Positions 1 through 10,026 of a stretch of DNA of 64,000 nucleotides are shown here, piece after piece (the first letter of the stretch is position 1; each line of letters starts with the position of its first letter). Source of the stretch: Corynebacterium sp. TAE3-ERU16 (GTDB taxonomy: Bacteria > Actinomycetota > Actinomycetes > Mycobacteriales > Mycobacteriaceae); contig NZ_JAHUTN010000002.1 of assembly GCF_019209935.1 (NCBI RefSeq), positions 248,001 through 312,000 of the forward strand, given 5' to 3'. Position numbers and translations under genes: made by a program. The notes below the pieces were generated by a model that had not been told where the DNA came from, made no database searches, and saw nothing but the letters and a program-made list of their open reading frames with translations.

Positions 1-800
1 ACCGGCAGCGGATAGGTTGACGGGGGTATCCCGGACGGCGGGGAGGGTATTCCGGGAACGGCGCCCGGGAGGGTGCTGTCCGGCGGCGACGCGGGCCCCT
101 CGACGGAGGCGGTGACGGTGACCGTCGCGGGTTCCGGCGGCGTCTGCTGTTCAGGTGTGACAGTGACCGTCACGGTCTGGGGGACGGCCGTGTGCCTGGT
201 GGGGTCCGCCTTGGCGGCGTTGCGCGTGTTGATCTCCTTCGCCATGACCCTGGCCTGTTCCAGCAGTTCCAGGGCTCCGGCGACATCACCGTTGGCGTTG
301 CGGTTGTCCGCCTCCTCCAGCGTGCTCGCGAGCTCCACGACGGAGGCGTGGTCACCGAACATGGCGGTGTTGACGCCCCAGAGCGCGCTACCGGGTTCCG
401 CGTTGTACACGGCGGTGCCACCGCCGGCGATGACGAGAGTCGCGGCCGCCGCACCGATCAGTCCGTGGACGAAACCGGGGACCGCCCGGCGACGACCGGC
501 GAGACTGACCACCCGCGCGCCGCCACCGGTGGCGGTCTTCTCCGCAGCGGACCCGGTGACGGGAGCGAACCGCGTCGTCACAGGTGACTCATCCACCAGA
601 CCCGGCTGATCGAGCGAGGGAGCCGGCGGCATCGGGGCGTCGACCTCCGCCTTGAGGCCGAGCAGCAGCCCGGCAAGTTCATCGTTTCCCCCGGAGGGGT
701 CGACACCGTGGGCGAGGTCGTTCAGGAAGGCGTCGGTGCGGAACAGGTTGTCATCCTGTCCTGCCCCCACGCCCGCGTCCTCGGGTCGGCGGTCACTCAT
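1..800 (-). CDS. rsdA: Anti-sigma-D factor RsdA (partial, C-terminus outside window)
   Basis: Membrane anti-sigma factor expected to hold SigD inactive at the cytoplasmic face. The frame runs from the ATG at 800 to the window edge, so 266 residues are visible and the C-terminus is missing. Residues 1-60 are acidic and carry a short amphipathic stretch (FLNDLAHGVD, 25-34), the type of segment that binds sigma factors. One membrane helix lies at about 110-130 (GLIGAAAATLVIAGGGTAVY). The outer part contains Thr/Val repeats (TVTVTVTP) and ends Pro/Ser-rich, as in a cell-wall-spanning tail. The start overlaps the sigD stop by 4 nt (ATGA), so the two are translationally coupled. The assignment rests on this pairing and on the known sigD-Rv3413c/rsdA order; overall sequence similarity could not be tested. 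Confidence 0.85.
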   Translation of the reverse strand, partial: MSDRRPEDAGVGAGQDDNLFRTDAFLNDLAHGVDPSGGNDELAGLLLGLKAEVDAPMPPAPSLDQPGLVDESPVTTRFAPVTGSAAEKTATGGGARVVSLAGRRRAVPGFVHGLIGAAAATLVIAGGGTAVYNAEPGSALWGVNTAMFGDHASVVELASTLEEADNRNANGDVAGALELLEQARVMAKEINTRNAAKADPTRHTAVPQTVTVTVTPEQQTPPEPATVTVTASVEGPASPPDSTLPGAVPGIPSPPSGIPPSTYPLP

Positions 801-1366
801 GCCTGGCGCTCCTGCTCATTCAGCTTCTTCCGCAATGCCGCGAGCGCCCTGTGCTGGGCAACTCTGACTGCTCCTGGGGTACTCCCCACGATTCGCGCGG
901 TTTCCTCCGCGGACAGGCCCACGAACACCCGGAGGGTGACGATTTCGCGAGCCTTGTCACTCAATGAATCGAGAAGTGCGCGCACTCTGTTACTACCGTC
1001 GTTGACCAGCGCGTAGTCTTCCGGTGTGTCTCCCTCCCGAATGTAATCGGGAACTTCATCGGTGGGATTCGACAGGTCCCTCGACAGTGACCGGTGCGCA
1101 TCGGCGACCTTGTTGGAGGCGATCCCGTAGACGAACGCCATGAATGGGCGGCCCCGGTCGACGTAGTTGGCGACGGCCGTCGTGACCGCGAGACAGGTCT
1201 CCTGGGCGACGTCCTCGGGCGTGGGGTGCCGCCCGCCCCCGATCCGCGCGCGGGCGTACCGCAGCACCATCGGGTGCACGATCTCCATGATCCGCTGGAG
1301 CGCGGACCGGTCACCGCCGGCCGCCAACGGCACGAGTGCCGCCAGTTCGCGCTCTGAATCATTCAC
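797..1366 (-). CDS. sigD: RNA polymerase ECF sigma factor SigD
   Basis: An extracytoplasmic-function sigma factor of 189 residues, typical for the family. Region 2 is residues ~15-85, with the core-binding/-10-melting part around HPTPEDVAQETCLAV and GRPFMAFVYGIASNKVADAHR. Region 4 is ~125-185, with the helix-turn-helix LSAEETARIVGSTPGAVRVAQHR. It starts at GTG with AGAGG 8 nt upstream; no ATG gives a better start. It is followed by an ATGA-coupled anti-sigma gene. In mycobacteria and corynebacteria the SigD regulon concerns the cell envelope; that role is inferred from orthology. In M. tuberculosis a whiB gene sits between groEL1 and sigD; here that interval holds the YbjN/TPR/HSP90 cassette instead. 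Confidence 0.92.
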   Translation of the reverse strand: MNDSERELAALVPLAAGGDRSALQRIMEIVHPMVLRYARARIGGGRHPTPEDVAQETCLAVTTAVANYVDRGRPFMAFVYGIASNKVADAHRSLSRDLSNPTDEVPDYIREGDTPEDYALVNDGSNRVRALLDSLSDKAREIVTLRVFVGLSAEETARIVGSTPGAVRVAQHRALAALRKKLNEQERQA

Positions 1367-1718
1367 GCTGTGGACCTCTGCATGTTCCGACTTTCCTGGT
1401 CACATTCACCCGGGATCTCCATCTGCGGCATGGTGCCGGAGGGTGGAGCCACGGGCTCACTGCCTCGACAGTCTAGTTGACGCACCCGACGGGTGAGGCC
1501 CGACACAGACCACGGTCGGCACAGGGTCCCGCCCCATACCGGTTCAACCGGCCCCGATACGCCACCACCGGCCAGTGATCGGGCCCCTCCGTCACAGGTG
1601 TTCCCGATCTCCTGCCCCCCTGCCGCACCCCTACAGGTCACCCCACCGGCCTCTCCCACCGACCATGGGGTCGTCCCCGGGGAAAACACCTGGAGATCCC
1701 TTCGGACCGCCGGGTCTC
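1367..1718 (-). promoter_or_regulatory. Non-coding stretch with candidate sigD -10 (TAGACT, 1470-1475)
   Basis: These 352 bases lie between the sigD start and the end of the first YbjN gene. No convincing gene is present. The only promoter-like element is TAGACT on the minus strand at 1470-1475, which would give a leader of about 100 nt; I could not find a good -35 at 16-18 nt. A weak hairpin (GGAGATCC at 1692-1699 with GGGTCTCC at 1712-1719) overlaps the YbjN stop and may end that operon. Confidence 0.4.
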
Positions 1719-2177
1719 CTATCCGGTGGTGAGTTCGAACTCCGTGCAGAATCTGTCGATGGCGGGCAGCACACCCCTGAGCATCAGATCGAGCTGCTTG
1801 TCCAGCTGCGCGTCCGTGAGACCGGCCTTGATGAAAATCCCGCCCTCGGCCTTGATGTGGATTCCGTCGGCGTCACGTTTCTTCAGTGCGGTGATGAGGT
1901 GGTTCCCGGCGTTGAATGCCGTCGTCCAACCGAGAACATCATCCTCCCGGTCGACGGGCAGGCGGGGGCGCATCTCGGCGCTGACGACGGCGAAGGCGTC
2001 GGATGCGAGGATGAACATGACCGGAATGTCGTTGAAGAAGCAGTAGTACACGGGCAATTCACCCTGCATCTTCGACACCGCGAGGTTCTGCCTGGCCAGG
2101 GACTCCTCCAGGCGTTGCGGGGTGACCGGCGTGGGTTCGTCCACGACCTTCTTCGAACCAAACTTGAACCAGGCCAT
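1719..2177 (-). CDS. YbjN-domain protein, A-type, copy 1
   Basis: A small soluble protein of 152 residues matching the YbjN family, whose fold resembles type III secretion chaperones; molecular function unknown. It starts MAWFKF, then PTPVTPQRLEESLARQNL, an alternating beta region (PVYYCFFNDIPVMFI) and a helical C-terminus with GLTDAQLDKQLDLML. Its start overlaps the stop of the preceding B-type gene (TGATG), so the two are coupled. By eye it is about 45% identical to the A-type protein at 2677-3147, with the same N-terminus and the same GLT-x-x-QLD motif. Last gene of the four-gene YbjN operon. Confidence 0.85.
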   Translation of the reverse strand: MAWFKFGSKKVVDEPTPVTPQRLEESLARQNLAVSKMQGELPVYYCFFNDIPVMFILASDAFAVVSAEMRPRLPVDREDDVLGWTTAFNAGNHLITALKKRDADGIHIKAEGGIFIKAGLTDAQLDKQLDLMLRGVLPAIDRFCTEFELTTG

Positions 2178-2602
2178 CAGTTGTCTCCCTCTTCCACCGG
2201 CTGCACGAGGCCGGGAAATTCTTCGTCGATTCTGTCGGCCGCGCGGAAACTGACCTCGAACGCGACGTCTATGAAGGTGCCGAGCTGCCCATCCGTGAGC
2301 CCGGTGTCGGTGTCGACCACATTCTCGAAAACGATGTTGTTGCCGTCGCCCGAAATGACCGTTCTCGGCATAACCATTTCGGTGTTGAGGGCATTGGCGG
2401 CTGCGGCCGCGCGACCTTCATCGTCCTTCAGCTTTCCACGCCGATAACCGGCGATCCGGAGCAGGTCCTCTCCGATGGTGAAGAAGAAGAGGATCTCCTC
2501 GTAGCCGACGACGATGTCGTTGTCACCGTCCCTGAAGAAGCTGAGCCCTTTTCCGGTGAGATAGTTCTCCACCCGGGCATCGGTGACCCTGGGTAAAGCC
2601 AT
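2177..2602 (-). CDS. YbjN-domain protein, B-type, copy 1
   Basis: A 141-residue protein of the YbjN family, function unknown. I chose the ATG giving MALPRVTDARVENYLTG, because the paralogue at 3147-3587 starts in the same way (MALPKVTHARVESFLTG) and AAAGGAA lies 9 nt upstream. Shared landmarks with the paralogue are DIVVG, EDLLR(I/V)AG, AAANALN and LTDGQLG near the C-terminus. It ends in an acidic tail and overlaps the next gene by TGATG. A- and B-type proteins are distant relatives of each other and may form a heterodimer, which is inference from the conserved gene pairing. Confidence 0.85.
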   Translation of the reverse strand: MALPRVTDARVENYLTGKGLSFFRDGDNDIVVGYEEILFFFTIGEDLLRIAGYRRGKLKDDEGRAAAAANALNTEMVMPRTVISGDGNNIVFENVVDTDTGLTDGQLGTFIDVAFEVSFRAADRIDEEFPGLVQPVEEGDN

Positions 2603-2676
2603 GTGCTGCACTTCCTTTCACTGGTCTGCGCGGGCCTGCGGCCCGCAGGTATCGGACGGGGGAGTCGACCGCGGGG

Positions 2677-3147
2677 TCAGTTGTCCTCCCCCGGGGTACC
2701 GGGTTCGAGATCGAACTCCTGGCAGAAGTTCCCCATGGTACTCAGGGTTCCGACGAGCATCAGCTCGATCTGCTCGTCGAGCTGCCCCTCCGTGAGTCCA
2801 CCCTCGATGAAGAGCATCCCGTCGGCCGCCGCGTAGATGCCGTCGTCATCGACGTTCTTCACGGTGGTCACGAAGTGGGTTCCGGCGTTGACCGTCTTCG
2901 CCCAGCCGAGGACCTCCTCCTCCCGTTCCACAGGTAGTCGTTCAAAGGTCGAGGCACTGAACACCACGGCGAAGGGGAAGGAGGCGTCGACGATGACCGG
3001 GAAACCGTTGATGATGCAGTAGAACCGTGGGGCTCCGTCGTCGGCACGGTCGACCGTGAGCTCCTGGCGGGCCAGTGCCGCCTCGATGCGTTCCGGGGTG
3101 ACCGGCGTGGGGACCTCGGCGGCCGTCTTCGATTTGAACCAGGCCAT
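2677..3147 (-). CDS. YbjN-domain protein, A-type, copy 2
   Basis: A 156-residue YbjN-family protein and paralogue of the 1719-2177 product: MAWFK start, PTPVTPERIEAALARQEL, RFYCIINGFPVIV, EEVLGWAKTVNAGTHF and GLTEGQLDEQIELML. No signal peptide or membrane segment, so presumably cytosolic. The start overlaps the stop of the B-type gene at 3147 (TGATG), exactly as in copy 1. This gene and its B-type partner form the second unit of a tandem pair duplication, with 74 nt between the units. Confidence 0.85.
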   Translation of the reverse strand: MAWFKSKTAAEVPTPVTPERIEAALARQELTVDRADDGAPRFYCIINGFPVIVDASFPFAVVFSASTFERLPVEREEEVLGWAKTVNAGTHFVTTVKNVDDDGIYAAADGMLFIEGGLTEGQLDEQIELMLVGTLSTMGNFCQEFDLEPGTPGEDN

Positions 3148-3587
3148 CAGTTCTCCTCCTCGGGGGACTCTTCTGCTGCGGGTGCGAGGTCTGGAAGATC
3201 GGCAGCGAGGCGTTCCCCCGCCATGAAACTCGTCCGGAAGGACATGACGATGAACGCTCCGAGCTGTTCGTCCGTGCGTCCCGAGGTCGTCTTCAGTGCA
3301 TTCTCGAAGATGACGCTCGGTTGCGCGCCCGCGATGACCGTCTTCGGTGCCACCAGGTCCTGGTTCAGGGCATTGGCTGCGGCGAGTGCCCGGCCGACCG
3401 CATCATCGTCCGTCAGCTCCGCGTGCCACCAGCCCGCGACCCGCAGGAGGTCCTCCTGAACGGTGATGAAGAACGTGAAACCGTCGAAACCGACGACGAT
3501 GTCGTCATCGTCGTCCCTGCCGAAGTTGAGTCCCTCACCGGTGAGGAAACTCTCCACCCGGGCGTGGGTGACCTTGGGTAACGCCAT
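3147..3587 (-). CDS. YbjN-domain protein, B-type, copy 2
   Basis: A 146-residue YbjN-family protein and the first gene of the four-gene operon. It begins MALPKVTHARVESFLTG, continues with a run of aspartates (RDDDDDIVVG), FTFFITVQEDLLRVAGWW, and ends in an acidic tail (AAEESPEEEN). AAGGGA lies about 10 nt upstream of the ATG. The 120 bases between it and the upstream TPR gene hold a -10-like hexamer, so the YbjN operon can be expressed on its own as well as by read-through from the HSP90-TPR genes. Function is not known. Confidence 0.85.
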   Translation of the reverse strand: MALPKVTHARVESFLTGEGLNFGRDDDDDIVVGFDGFTFFITVQEDLLRVAGWWHAELTDDDAVGRALAAANALNQDLVAPKTVIAGAQPSVIFENALKTTSGRTDEQLGAFIVMSFRTSFMAGERLAADLPDLAPAAEESPEEEN

Positions 3588-3665
3588 GTTCGGTGCATCC
3601 CTTCATGTCTGGGGTCGTCCCCGGCCGCGGCTTTACCGTCCGGAGTGTGCTGGAGAACACGACCC

Positions 3666-3671
3666 ACTGTA
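3666..3671 (-). promoter_or_regulatory. Candidate -10 element of the YbjN operon
   Basis: TACAGT on the minus strand, about 80 nt upstream of the first YbjN start. The -35 position holds only a weak match (TAGCGA at 17 nt). It lies just downstream of the TPR gene stop. Confidence 0.4.
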
Positions 3672-3707
3672 GTTTCATGAGACTATTCTCGCTATATGGG
3701 GATCGAT

Positions 3708-6386
3708 TCAGTCGTCCCCCACTTCCCGGATCCGCTGTTCGGCGGCACGCCGTACGGGGTTCCCGATGAACCGCTTCCCGGACAGGGACTCGAGCGCCTC
3801 ACGGGCGGCCTCCACGGAGGCCGCCGGCTCGTCACCGTAGAACCGCGCGTCCGACACCATCATCAGGGCACGTGCCCGGTCCACGGGCTCACCGAGGCGC
3901 CCGAATCCGGCCGCCGCCGCGGTGGCGTAGTCCACCGCGGCGAGGAACCGCATCGCGTAGAGGTTCATGTAGGCCTTGTCCACCAGCCAGTCCGCCTCCC
4001 GCCACTCCGGGGTCTTCGGTCCCGGATGCTCCGGATCGTTGACCAGTGCGCGCAGCGTGTCCAGGAGATCATCGACCACGGCCATGTCGGCGTCACCGAC
4101 GTATCCGGGCTGATTCACCGCTGCGGCACAGCACTTGTACAGGGACATCGCATAAGCCTCACGGTACTTGTCCACCTTCTCCCGCAGCTGCTCGTCCGGG
4201 CCGTCTCCCGACGCCGGACGGTCGGCCGCCTCCCGCCACATGGAGCGGGACACCTCGATGATCCGGTGCCAGGTCGACACCGCGCGACGGGATTCCCCGG
4301 CATGGTCGAACGCGACGGCCGCCTGCTGCAACGCCCCGAGCTCCCGCTCCCGGTCCTTCCGCCGGGCCATGTGCCCGGCGATCCTGAGCATTTCCTCCCC
4401 CGCCTCGTCGTGGAACTCGAGCTTGGCGAACACCCGGACCAGCGACTCACGGAGATCCAGCTCGGCCCGCGATCCGGGGTACCCGGAGATCTTCATCAGC
4501 GCCGTCTCGAGGACTTCCGCGGCCTCGTGGTACCGGTGCGCGGAGATCAACAGTTCCCCGAGTGTCTGCGCCGCGATGAAGGTCAGACCGGGTAACTCAG
4601 CCGCGGCACAGAGATTGAGCATCTGCCGGGCGCAGTCGATGCCCTCATCGAGGTAGCCGGCGTCGCGGGCGCCCCGGGCGAGGAAGAGCAGGGCCGTCAG
4701 TCGTACGCCGACGGGTTCAGCAGACCCGGTCCGCATCGCGGTGTCCGCGGCCTGGCAGGCCTCCATGACCTGCCCCGAGCGGAGGGCCGCCGCGGCGTCC
4801 TCGATCAACCGGTACGCGGGGTCTCCGGTCGTACCGGGGAGTTCCTCGGTCTCGGCGTCGAGATCTACCCCGAGGAACCACTCCGCGTCGCCGACGGCAC
4901 GCTGCCACGCGCCTCGAAGCTCGTCGGGTACCCCGGCGGCCTCCGGGCTGGTGCGCAGCCCGGGGTGGTCGAGCAGGAGGTGGACCGCATGGTGCCAGTG
5001 GACGGTCTCGATCTCGTCCCCCACCGCGGCATTCGCGGCGAGTGCCTCCGCGAGATCATCACCGCGCCACCAGCCGGTGACGTCGATGGGGACCACCGGT
5101 GGCTCATCGTCCCCGTCATCCGGAGTCTCCGTGGTCTGCCCGGTGGATGCCCCGGGGGAGGTGATGACCTGATAGTCGGCCTCGTCGGGGGTGAACATAC
5201 CGGACACGTCGGCGACGGTGCCCTCCGCCGGTTCGGGCAGCGGGGTGACCGGTGCCGGGTCGATGAGCCGCTGCAGCGACGTGACGTGTACCGCGTGCTC
5301 CATGCCCGGACGGGCGTCGAACTGTTCGGCGATCGTCGTGGCGAGGTCCAGGAACCAGGCGCGCGCCTCGGCGAGGGTCGGGTGGGCCAGTGTCTCGATA
5401 CCGGTCACCCACGGCAGATTCTCGCCGGGCAGAGTGACATCGAGCGTGCGGTCCGTGGCACCGGGGATCCGGTCGAGGAGCACGACCGCGGCGGCCGCGA
5501 GATTCAGCAGGTCCCGGTGGTCCTCGGCGCGTTCCCACCAGGGCAGGTGACGGATGAGGATGGCCTCGGCCCGCTCGAGCCGTTCCGGTCTGCCTGCGGC
5601 GCCCGACAGTGCGAGGTAGCGGATGTGGTCCGCGTGCTGGGCGAGATCAGCCGGGTCGCGGCGGTAGCGGCGGTATCCGCGGACGTGGGCGGACCACGCC
5701 CTGGCGTCCTGCCCCGTCCGCAACCAGGGTTCGAGCATCTCGGTGAGCAGGCCCTCGGGTTGCGACGAACAGCTGTTCTCCATGTCGGGGAGCGCCGCCT
5801 CGCCGATCTCCCGGGCGATCTCCCACTCGCCGCGGCTGGCGTGATACTCGACGCGCTGTTCGGGGCTGCAGCCGGCGCAGTCGGCGAGCTCGGAGTCGGG
5901 GAGATTCAGCCACTCGGCGTAGGTGTCCTCGACTCCGTCCCCACCGGTGTTCCGGAGGAATCCCAGGCGGCGCATCGCCACGGCACGTCCCGGATCCCCC
6001 AGCTCCCGGTAGTAGTCGGTCATCAGATCGAGCAGCGAGCGGTACTGCGCGACAGGTACATCGGGGTTGTTGGCCACCGCGGAGAGCACGTACTTGAGGT
6101 TCCAGGCGTGCTTGTGGTGCAGGCCGGGGCCGAACAGGTCGGGACGGCGTGAACGCATCTCCTCGACGTAGGAGAAGGGCGCGATGCAGCGGTAGTTCCG
6201 TCCGTCCATGCAGTAGGCCGTGCAGAGCTCCGCGTGGCAGATCAGTGCCTCCTCCAACCGGTCGGTGTCGACGGCGAGCTGGGCGGCCTCCGCCCAGAGT
6301 TCACTGCAGGTGCTCCCCCACGGTGTGCTGTCGGCACGGTGCATGAGGAGTCGGAGTTCGTCGTGCTGGTTGTCGGGGTCGGTCAT
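3708..6386 (-). CDS. Large TPR-like helical-repeat protein coupled to HSP90
   Basis: An 892-residue, almost entirely helical cytosolic protein built of tetratricopeptide-like repeats. Examples are LEEALICHAELCTAYC near the N-terminus and, in the C-terminal half, LGELLISAHRYHEAAEVLETAL, AAVAFDHAGESRRAVSTWHRII and FLAAVDYATAAAAGFGRLGEPVDRARAL. The two repeat blocks are joined by an acidic linker around residue 410-430 (TPDDGDDEPP). The N-terminal block has clustered cysteines (27, 50, 55, 59, 67) and a CAGC motif at 170-173 that could bind metal. I chose the ATG at 6386 because CAGGAG sits 6 nt upstream; an in-frame ATG at 6422 overlaps the HSP90 stop (ATGA). TPR proteins commonly act as co-chaperones of Hsp90, and the coupling suggests that role, but this is inference. 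Confidence 0.8.
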   Translation of the reverse strand: MTDPDNQHDELRLLMHRADSTPWGSTCSELWAEAAQLAVDTDRLEEALICHAELCTAYCMDGRNYRCIAPFSYVEEMRSRRPDLFGPGLHHKHAWNLKYVLSAVANNPDVPVAQYRSLLDLMTDYYRELGDPGRAVAMRRLGFLRNTGGDGVEDTYAEWLNLPDSELADCAGCSPEQRVEYHASRGEWEIAREIGEAALPDMENSCSSQPEGLLTEMLEPWLRTGQDARAWSAHVRGYRRYRRDPADLAQHADHIRYLALSGAAGRPERLERAEAILIRHLPWWERAEDHRDLLNLAAAAVVLLDRIPGATDRTLDVTLPGENLPWVTGIETLAHPTLAEARAWFLDLATTIAEQFDARPGMEHAVHVTSLQRLIDPAPVTPLPEPAEGTVADVSGMFTPDEADYQVITSPGASTGQTTETPDDGDDEPPVVPIDVTGWWRGDDLAEALAANAAVGDEIETVHWHHAVHLLLDHPGLRTSPEAAGVPDELRGAWQRAVGDAEWFLGVDLDAETEELPGTTGDPAYRLIEDAAAALRSGQVMEACQAADTAMRTGSAEPVGVRLTALLFLARGARDAGYLDEGIDCARQMLNLCAAAELPGLTFIAAQTLGELLISAHRYHEAAEVLETALMKISGYPGSRAELDLRESLVRVFAKLEFHDEAGEEMLRIAGHMARRKDRERELGALQQAAVAFDHAGESRRAVSTWHRIIEVSRSMWREAADRPASGDGPDEQLREKVDKYREAYAMSLYKCCAAAVNQPGYVGDADMAVVDDLLDTLRALVNDPEHPGPKTPEWREADWLVDKAYMNLYAMRFLAAVDYATAAAAGFGRLGEPVDRARALMMVSDARFYGDEPAASVEAAREALESLSGKRFIGNPVRRAAEQRIREVGDD

Positions 6387-6418
6387 GGGGTGCTCCTGGT
6401 CGTCCGGGTGGTGGTTGT

Positions 6419-8248
6419 TCATGCGTGGCCGCGATCTTCGAGTGACGCGCTGATCAGGGCGGTGAAGAGATTGGAGGACCAGGCTCTCACCTGGGCGTCC
6501 ATACGGTGTCTGCCGCTGAGCAGGGCCTGGACGTAGAAGCCCCGGATCGCCGACTCCACGACCACCGGGCTACCGCCTCCGGCGGCGGCCCCGGTGAGCT
6601 GGTGGATGATGCCGGCGTTGGCATTCAGGATCAGCTGGGGTGCGTGGTCGTCGGCCTTCTCGGGGTGCATGAGATCGACCAGCCCGGCGAACAGACCCTC
6701 GTCGCGCCGCTGCCTCTCCTCCAGCGCCCGGCCCGCGGCGTCCGGGTTGGGCAGGAACAGCACCGCCATCGTGGCGGGCAGAAACTTCCGCACGACGATG
6801 TTCAGCTTCTGTCCCTCGAGGGCGCGTTCGGCGGCGTCCACGAGGGGGATCAGTGCCGCCTCGGTACCCAGGTCGACCTTCTCGAGGACACCGAGGACGT
6901 CCCGGGGGTCGAGTTCGGCGATGTCCGCTTCCGGCCGGTCGAGTCTGATCTGACCGATGAGCTCCTCGTCGTAGGAGAAACCGGCATTCACGATGCACAG
7001 ACCGTTGGCCTCGGCCACGGGGCTCAGGGCGCGGAACCGGTCGTCGGTCGTCGCGTAGGCGATCCGCCCGTGTTTCCCGAGGATCTCGTCGAGGGTGAGC
7101 ATCCCCAGCGAGGTTGAGAACGGGACGCTGGAGGCCACCAGCGCGCGGGTCTCCGCGTCGGTCACGGCCAGGGCCTTCAGCCCGGTGAGGTGGAGGGCGA
7201 GGAACTCCCGGAACCGGACGGGCTCCCGCTCTGCGAGGTTGTTCATCCAGTCCCGGATCGCGGCACCGATTCCCTGTCGGGTCTCCTCCAGCAGTTCGTC
7301 GTCGAACAGGCCCTCGCGGGAGGCCGTCGGTTTGAGGTGCTCCGCGTCAGCGACGACACGGACGAAGTACGCCCACTCCGGCACGACGTCGTAGGCGCGC
7401 CCGGACAACAGCATCCGGCGCAGATACACGCGGTGGTGCTGTTCCTGGCCGGGATGCCCCGCGCGCGCCGACACGAACGCGATCCCGCGGAGACCGGCGA
7501 CGGGAACATCGAGTGGAACCTGGTCGAAGGGGGTGAAGCCGAACTCCTCGTCACACCAGCGGGCCGCAGCTTCCCGGTCCATCTCCCAGGGCGCGACTGT
7601 CTCGCTTAGGCACTCCGGTTCGGCTCCCTTCCGGGCGAGGTTCACCGTCACCGGGAGGTGACTGCCGTAGGACAGGATCCGGCGGCGCAGCACCTCGTGT
7701 TCGGCGTGCCGCTCCCCCGGCATCACCTCGAGGGTCACGGTGGTGCCCGGACCGGTGAGTTCCGGGGGCAGATCATCGTCGGTGACCACGGTCGCGGACC
7801 AGGTTCCGTCGTTGGAGCCACGCCAGCACACCGGTTGTCCGGGGGTCATGGCGGAGCGACTGTGGACGGTGATCCGCGGGGAGACCATGAAGCAGGACAG
7901 CAGACCGATACCGAACTGCCCGATGAAGTCGCTGCGGGACATCCCCCACTCGTCACGTTTCGACGACGCCCCGATGGTGGCGAGCAGCCCCTCGGCCTGC
8001 TGCGGGGTCAGGCCGATGCCGGTGTCGGTGACGGTGATCCTGGTGCCGTCGGTGACGACCCGGATCTCGGCGGGGCAGCCCGGGTCGATCGCACGGTGCG
8101 CGGTGATCGCGTCGACGCCGTTCTGCAGGAGCTCCCGGACGAAGACCTGGGGGCCTGAGTAGAGGTTCCGGCTGAGGATCTCGACGATCCCGCCGAGATC
8201 GACCTGGAAGTTGTGGCTCTCAGCGCGTGCGCCGTCGGGCTGGGTCAT
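6419..8248 (-). CDS. HSP90-family ATPase (divergent HtpG-like)
   Basis: A 609-residue molecular chaperone of the GHKL ATPase superfamily. The Bergerat nucleotide pocket is intact: VRELLQNGVDAI (Glu39, Asn43, Asp46; positions for water activation, Mg and adenine), TDTGIGL (75-80) and GQFGIGLLSCFMV (110-122). The middle domain (EEFGFTPFDQVPLDVPV, HHRVYLRRMLLSG) and a reduced C-terminal domain follow. There is no MEEVD tail of the kind that eukaryotic TPR co-chaperones bind. I chose the start giving MTQPDGARAES, where the HtpG-like part begins; AAAGG lies 13 nt upstream. It is 73 nt from the groEL1 hairpin and lies first in a unit with the TPR gene. Actinobacteria annotate this group as 'HSP90 family protein', distinct from classical htpG. 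Confidence 0.9.
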   Translation of the reverse strand: MTQPDGARAESHNFQVDLGGIVEILSRNLYSGPQVFVRELLQNGVDAITAHRAIDPGCPAEIRVVTDGTRITVTDTGIGLTPQQAEGLLATIGASSKRDEWGMSRSDFIGQFGIGLLSCFMVSPRITVHSRSAMTPGQPVCWRGSNDGTWSATVVTDDDLPPELTGPGTTVTLEVMPGERHAEHEVLRRRILSYGSHLPVTVNLARKGAEPECLSETVAPWEMDREAAARWCDEEFGFTPFDQVPLDVPVAGLRGIAFVSARAGHPGQEQHHRVYLRRMLLSGRAYDVVPEWAYFVRVVADAEHLKPTASREGLFDDELLEETRQGIGAAIRDWMNNLAEREPVRFREFLALHLTGLKALAVTDAETRALVASSVPFSTSLGMLTLDEILGKHGRIAYATTDDRFRALSPVAEANGLCIVNAGFSYDEELIGQIRLDRPEADIAELDPRDVLGVLEKVDLGTEAALIPLVDAAERALEGQKLNIVVRKFLPATMAVLFLPNPDAAGRALEERQRRDEGLFAGLVDLMHPEKADDHAPQLILNANAGIIHQLTGAAAGGGSPVVVESAIRGFYVQALLSGRHRMDAQVRAWSSNLFTALISASLEDRGHA

Positions 8249-8321
8249 GGATCGTTCGATGCCTTTCTCGGACGGTCTCTGTGGGCTGCACCAAGAATAC
8301 GGTTTCCCCGTGGAATACAGC

Positions 8322-8378
8322 GGACCCGGCCCCACATTTCACCGTGAGTCTCGCGTTCGGTGTGGTGGGGCCGGGTCC
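8322..8378 (-). terminator. Hairpin downstream of groEL1
   Basis: GGACCCGGCCCCA (8322-8334) pairs perfectly with TGGGGCCGGGTCC (8366-8378), a 13-bp GC-rich stem with a long loop, starting 23 nt past the groEL1 stop. No clear T-run follows. Probable transcription terminator separating groESL from the HSP90 operon. Confidence 0.65.
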
Positions 8379-8400
8379 GGGCCGGTGTCAGGCGTTCGGC

Positions 8401-10026
<1,626 letters not shown>

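Noticed and set aside
1363-1689. 108-codon minus-strand frame upstream of sigD
   Set aside because: Gly/Arg/Pro-rich, no ribosome-binding site, overlaps the likely sigD promoter and leader.
8160-8248. Longer HSP90 start at 8335 (adds 29 residues)
   Set aside because: The extra residues (rich in Pro, Tyr, Ser) are not HtpG-like and would cross the intergenic space after the groEL1 hairpin; the ATG at 8248 fits the family.
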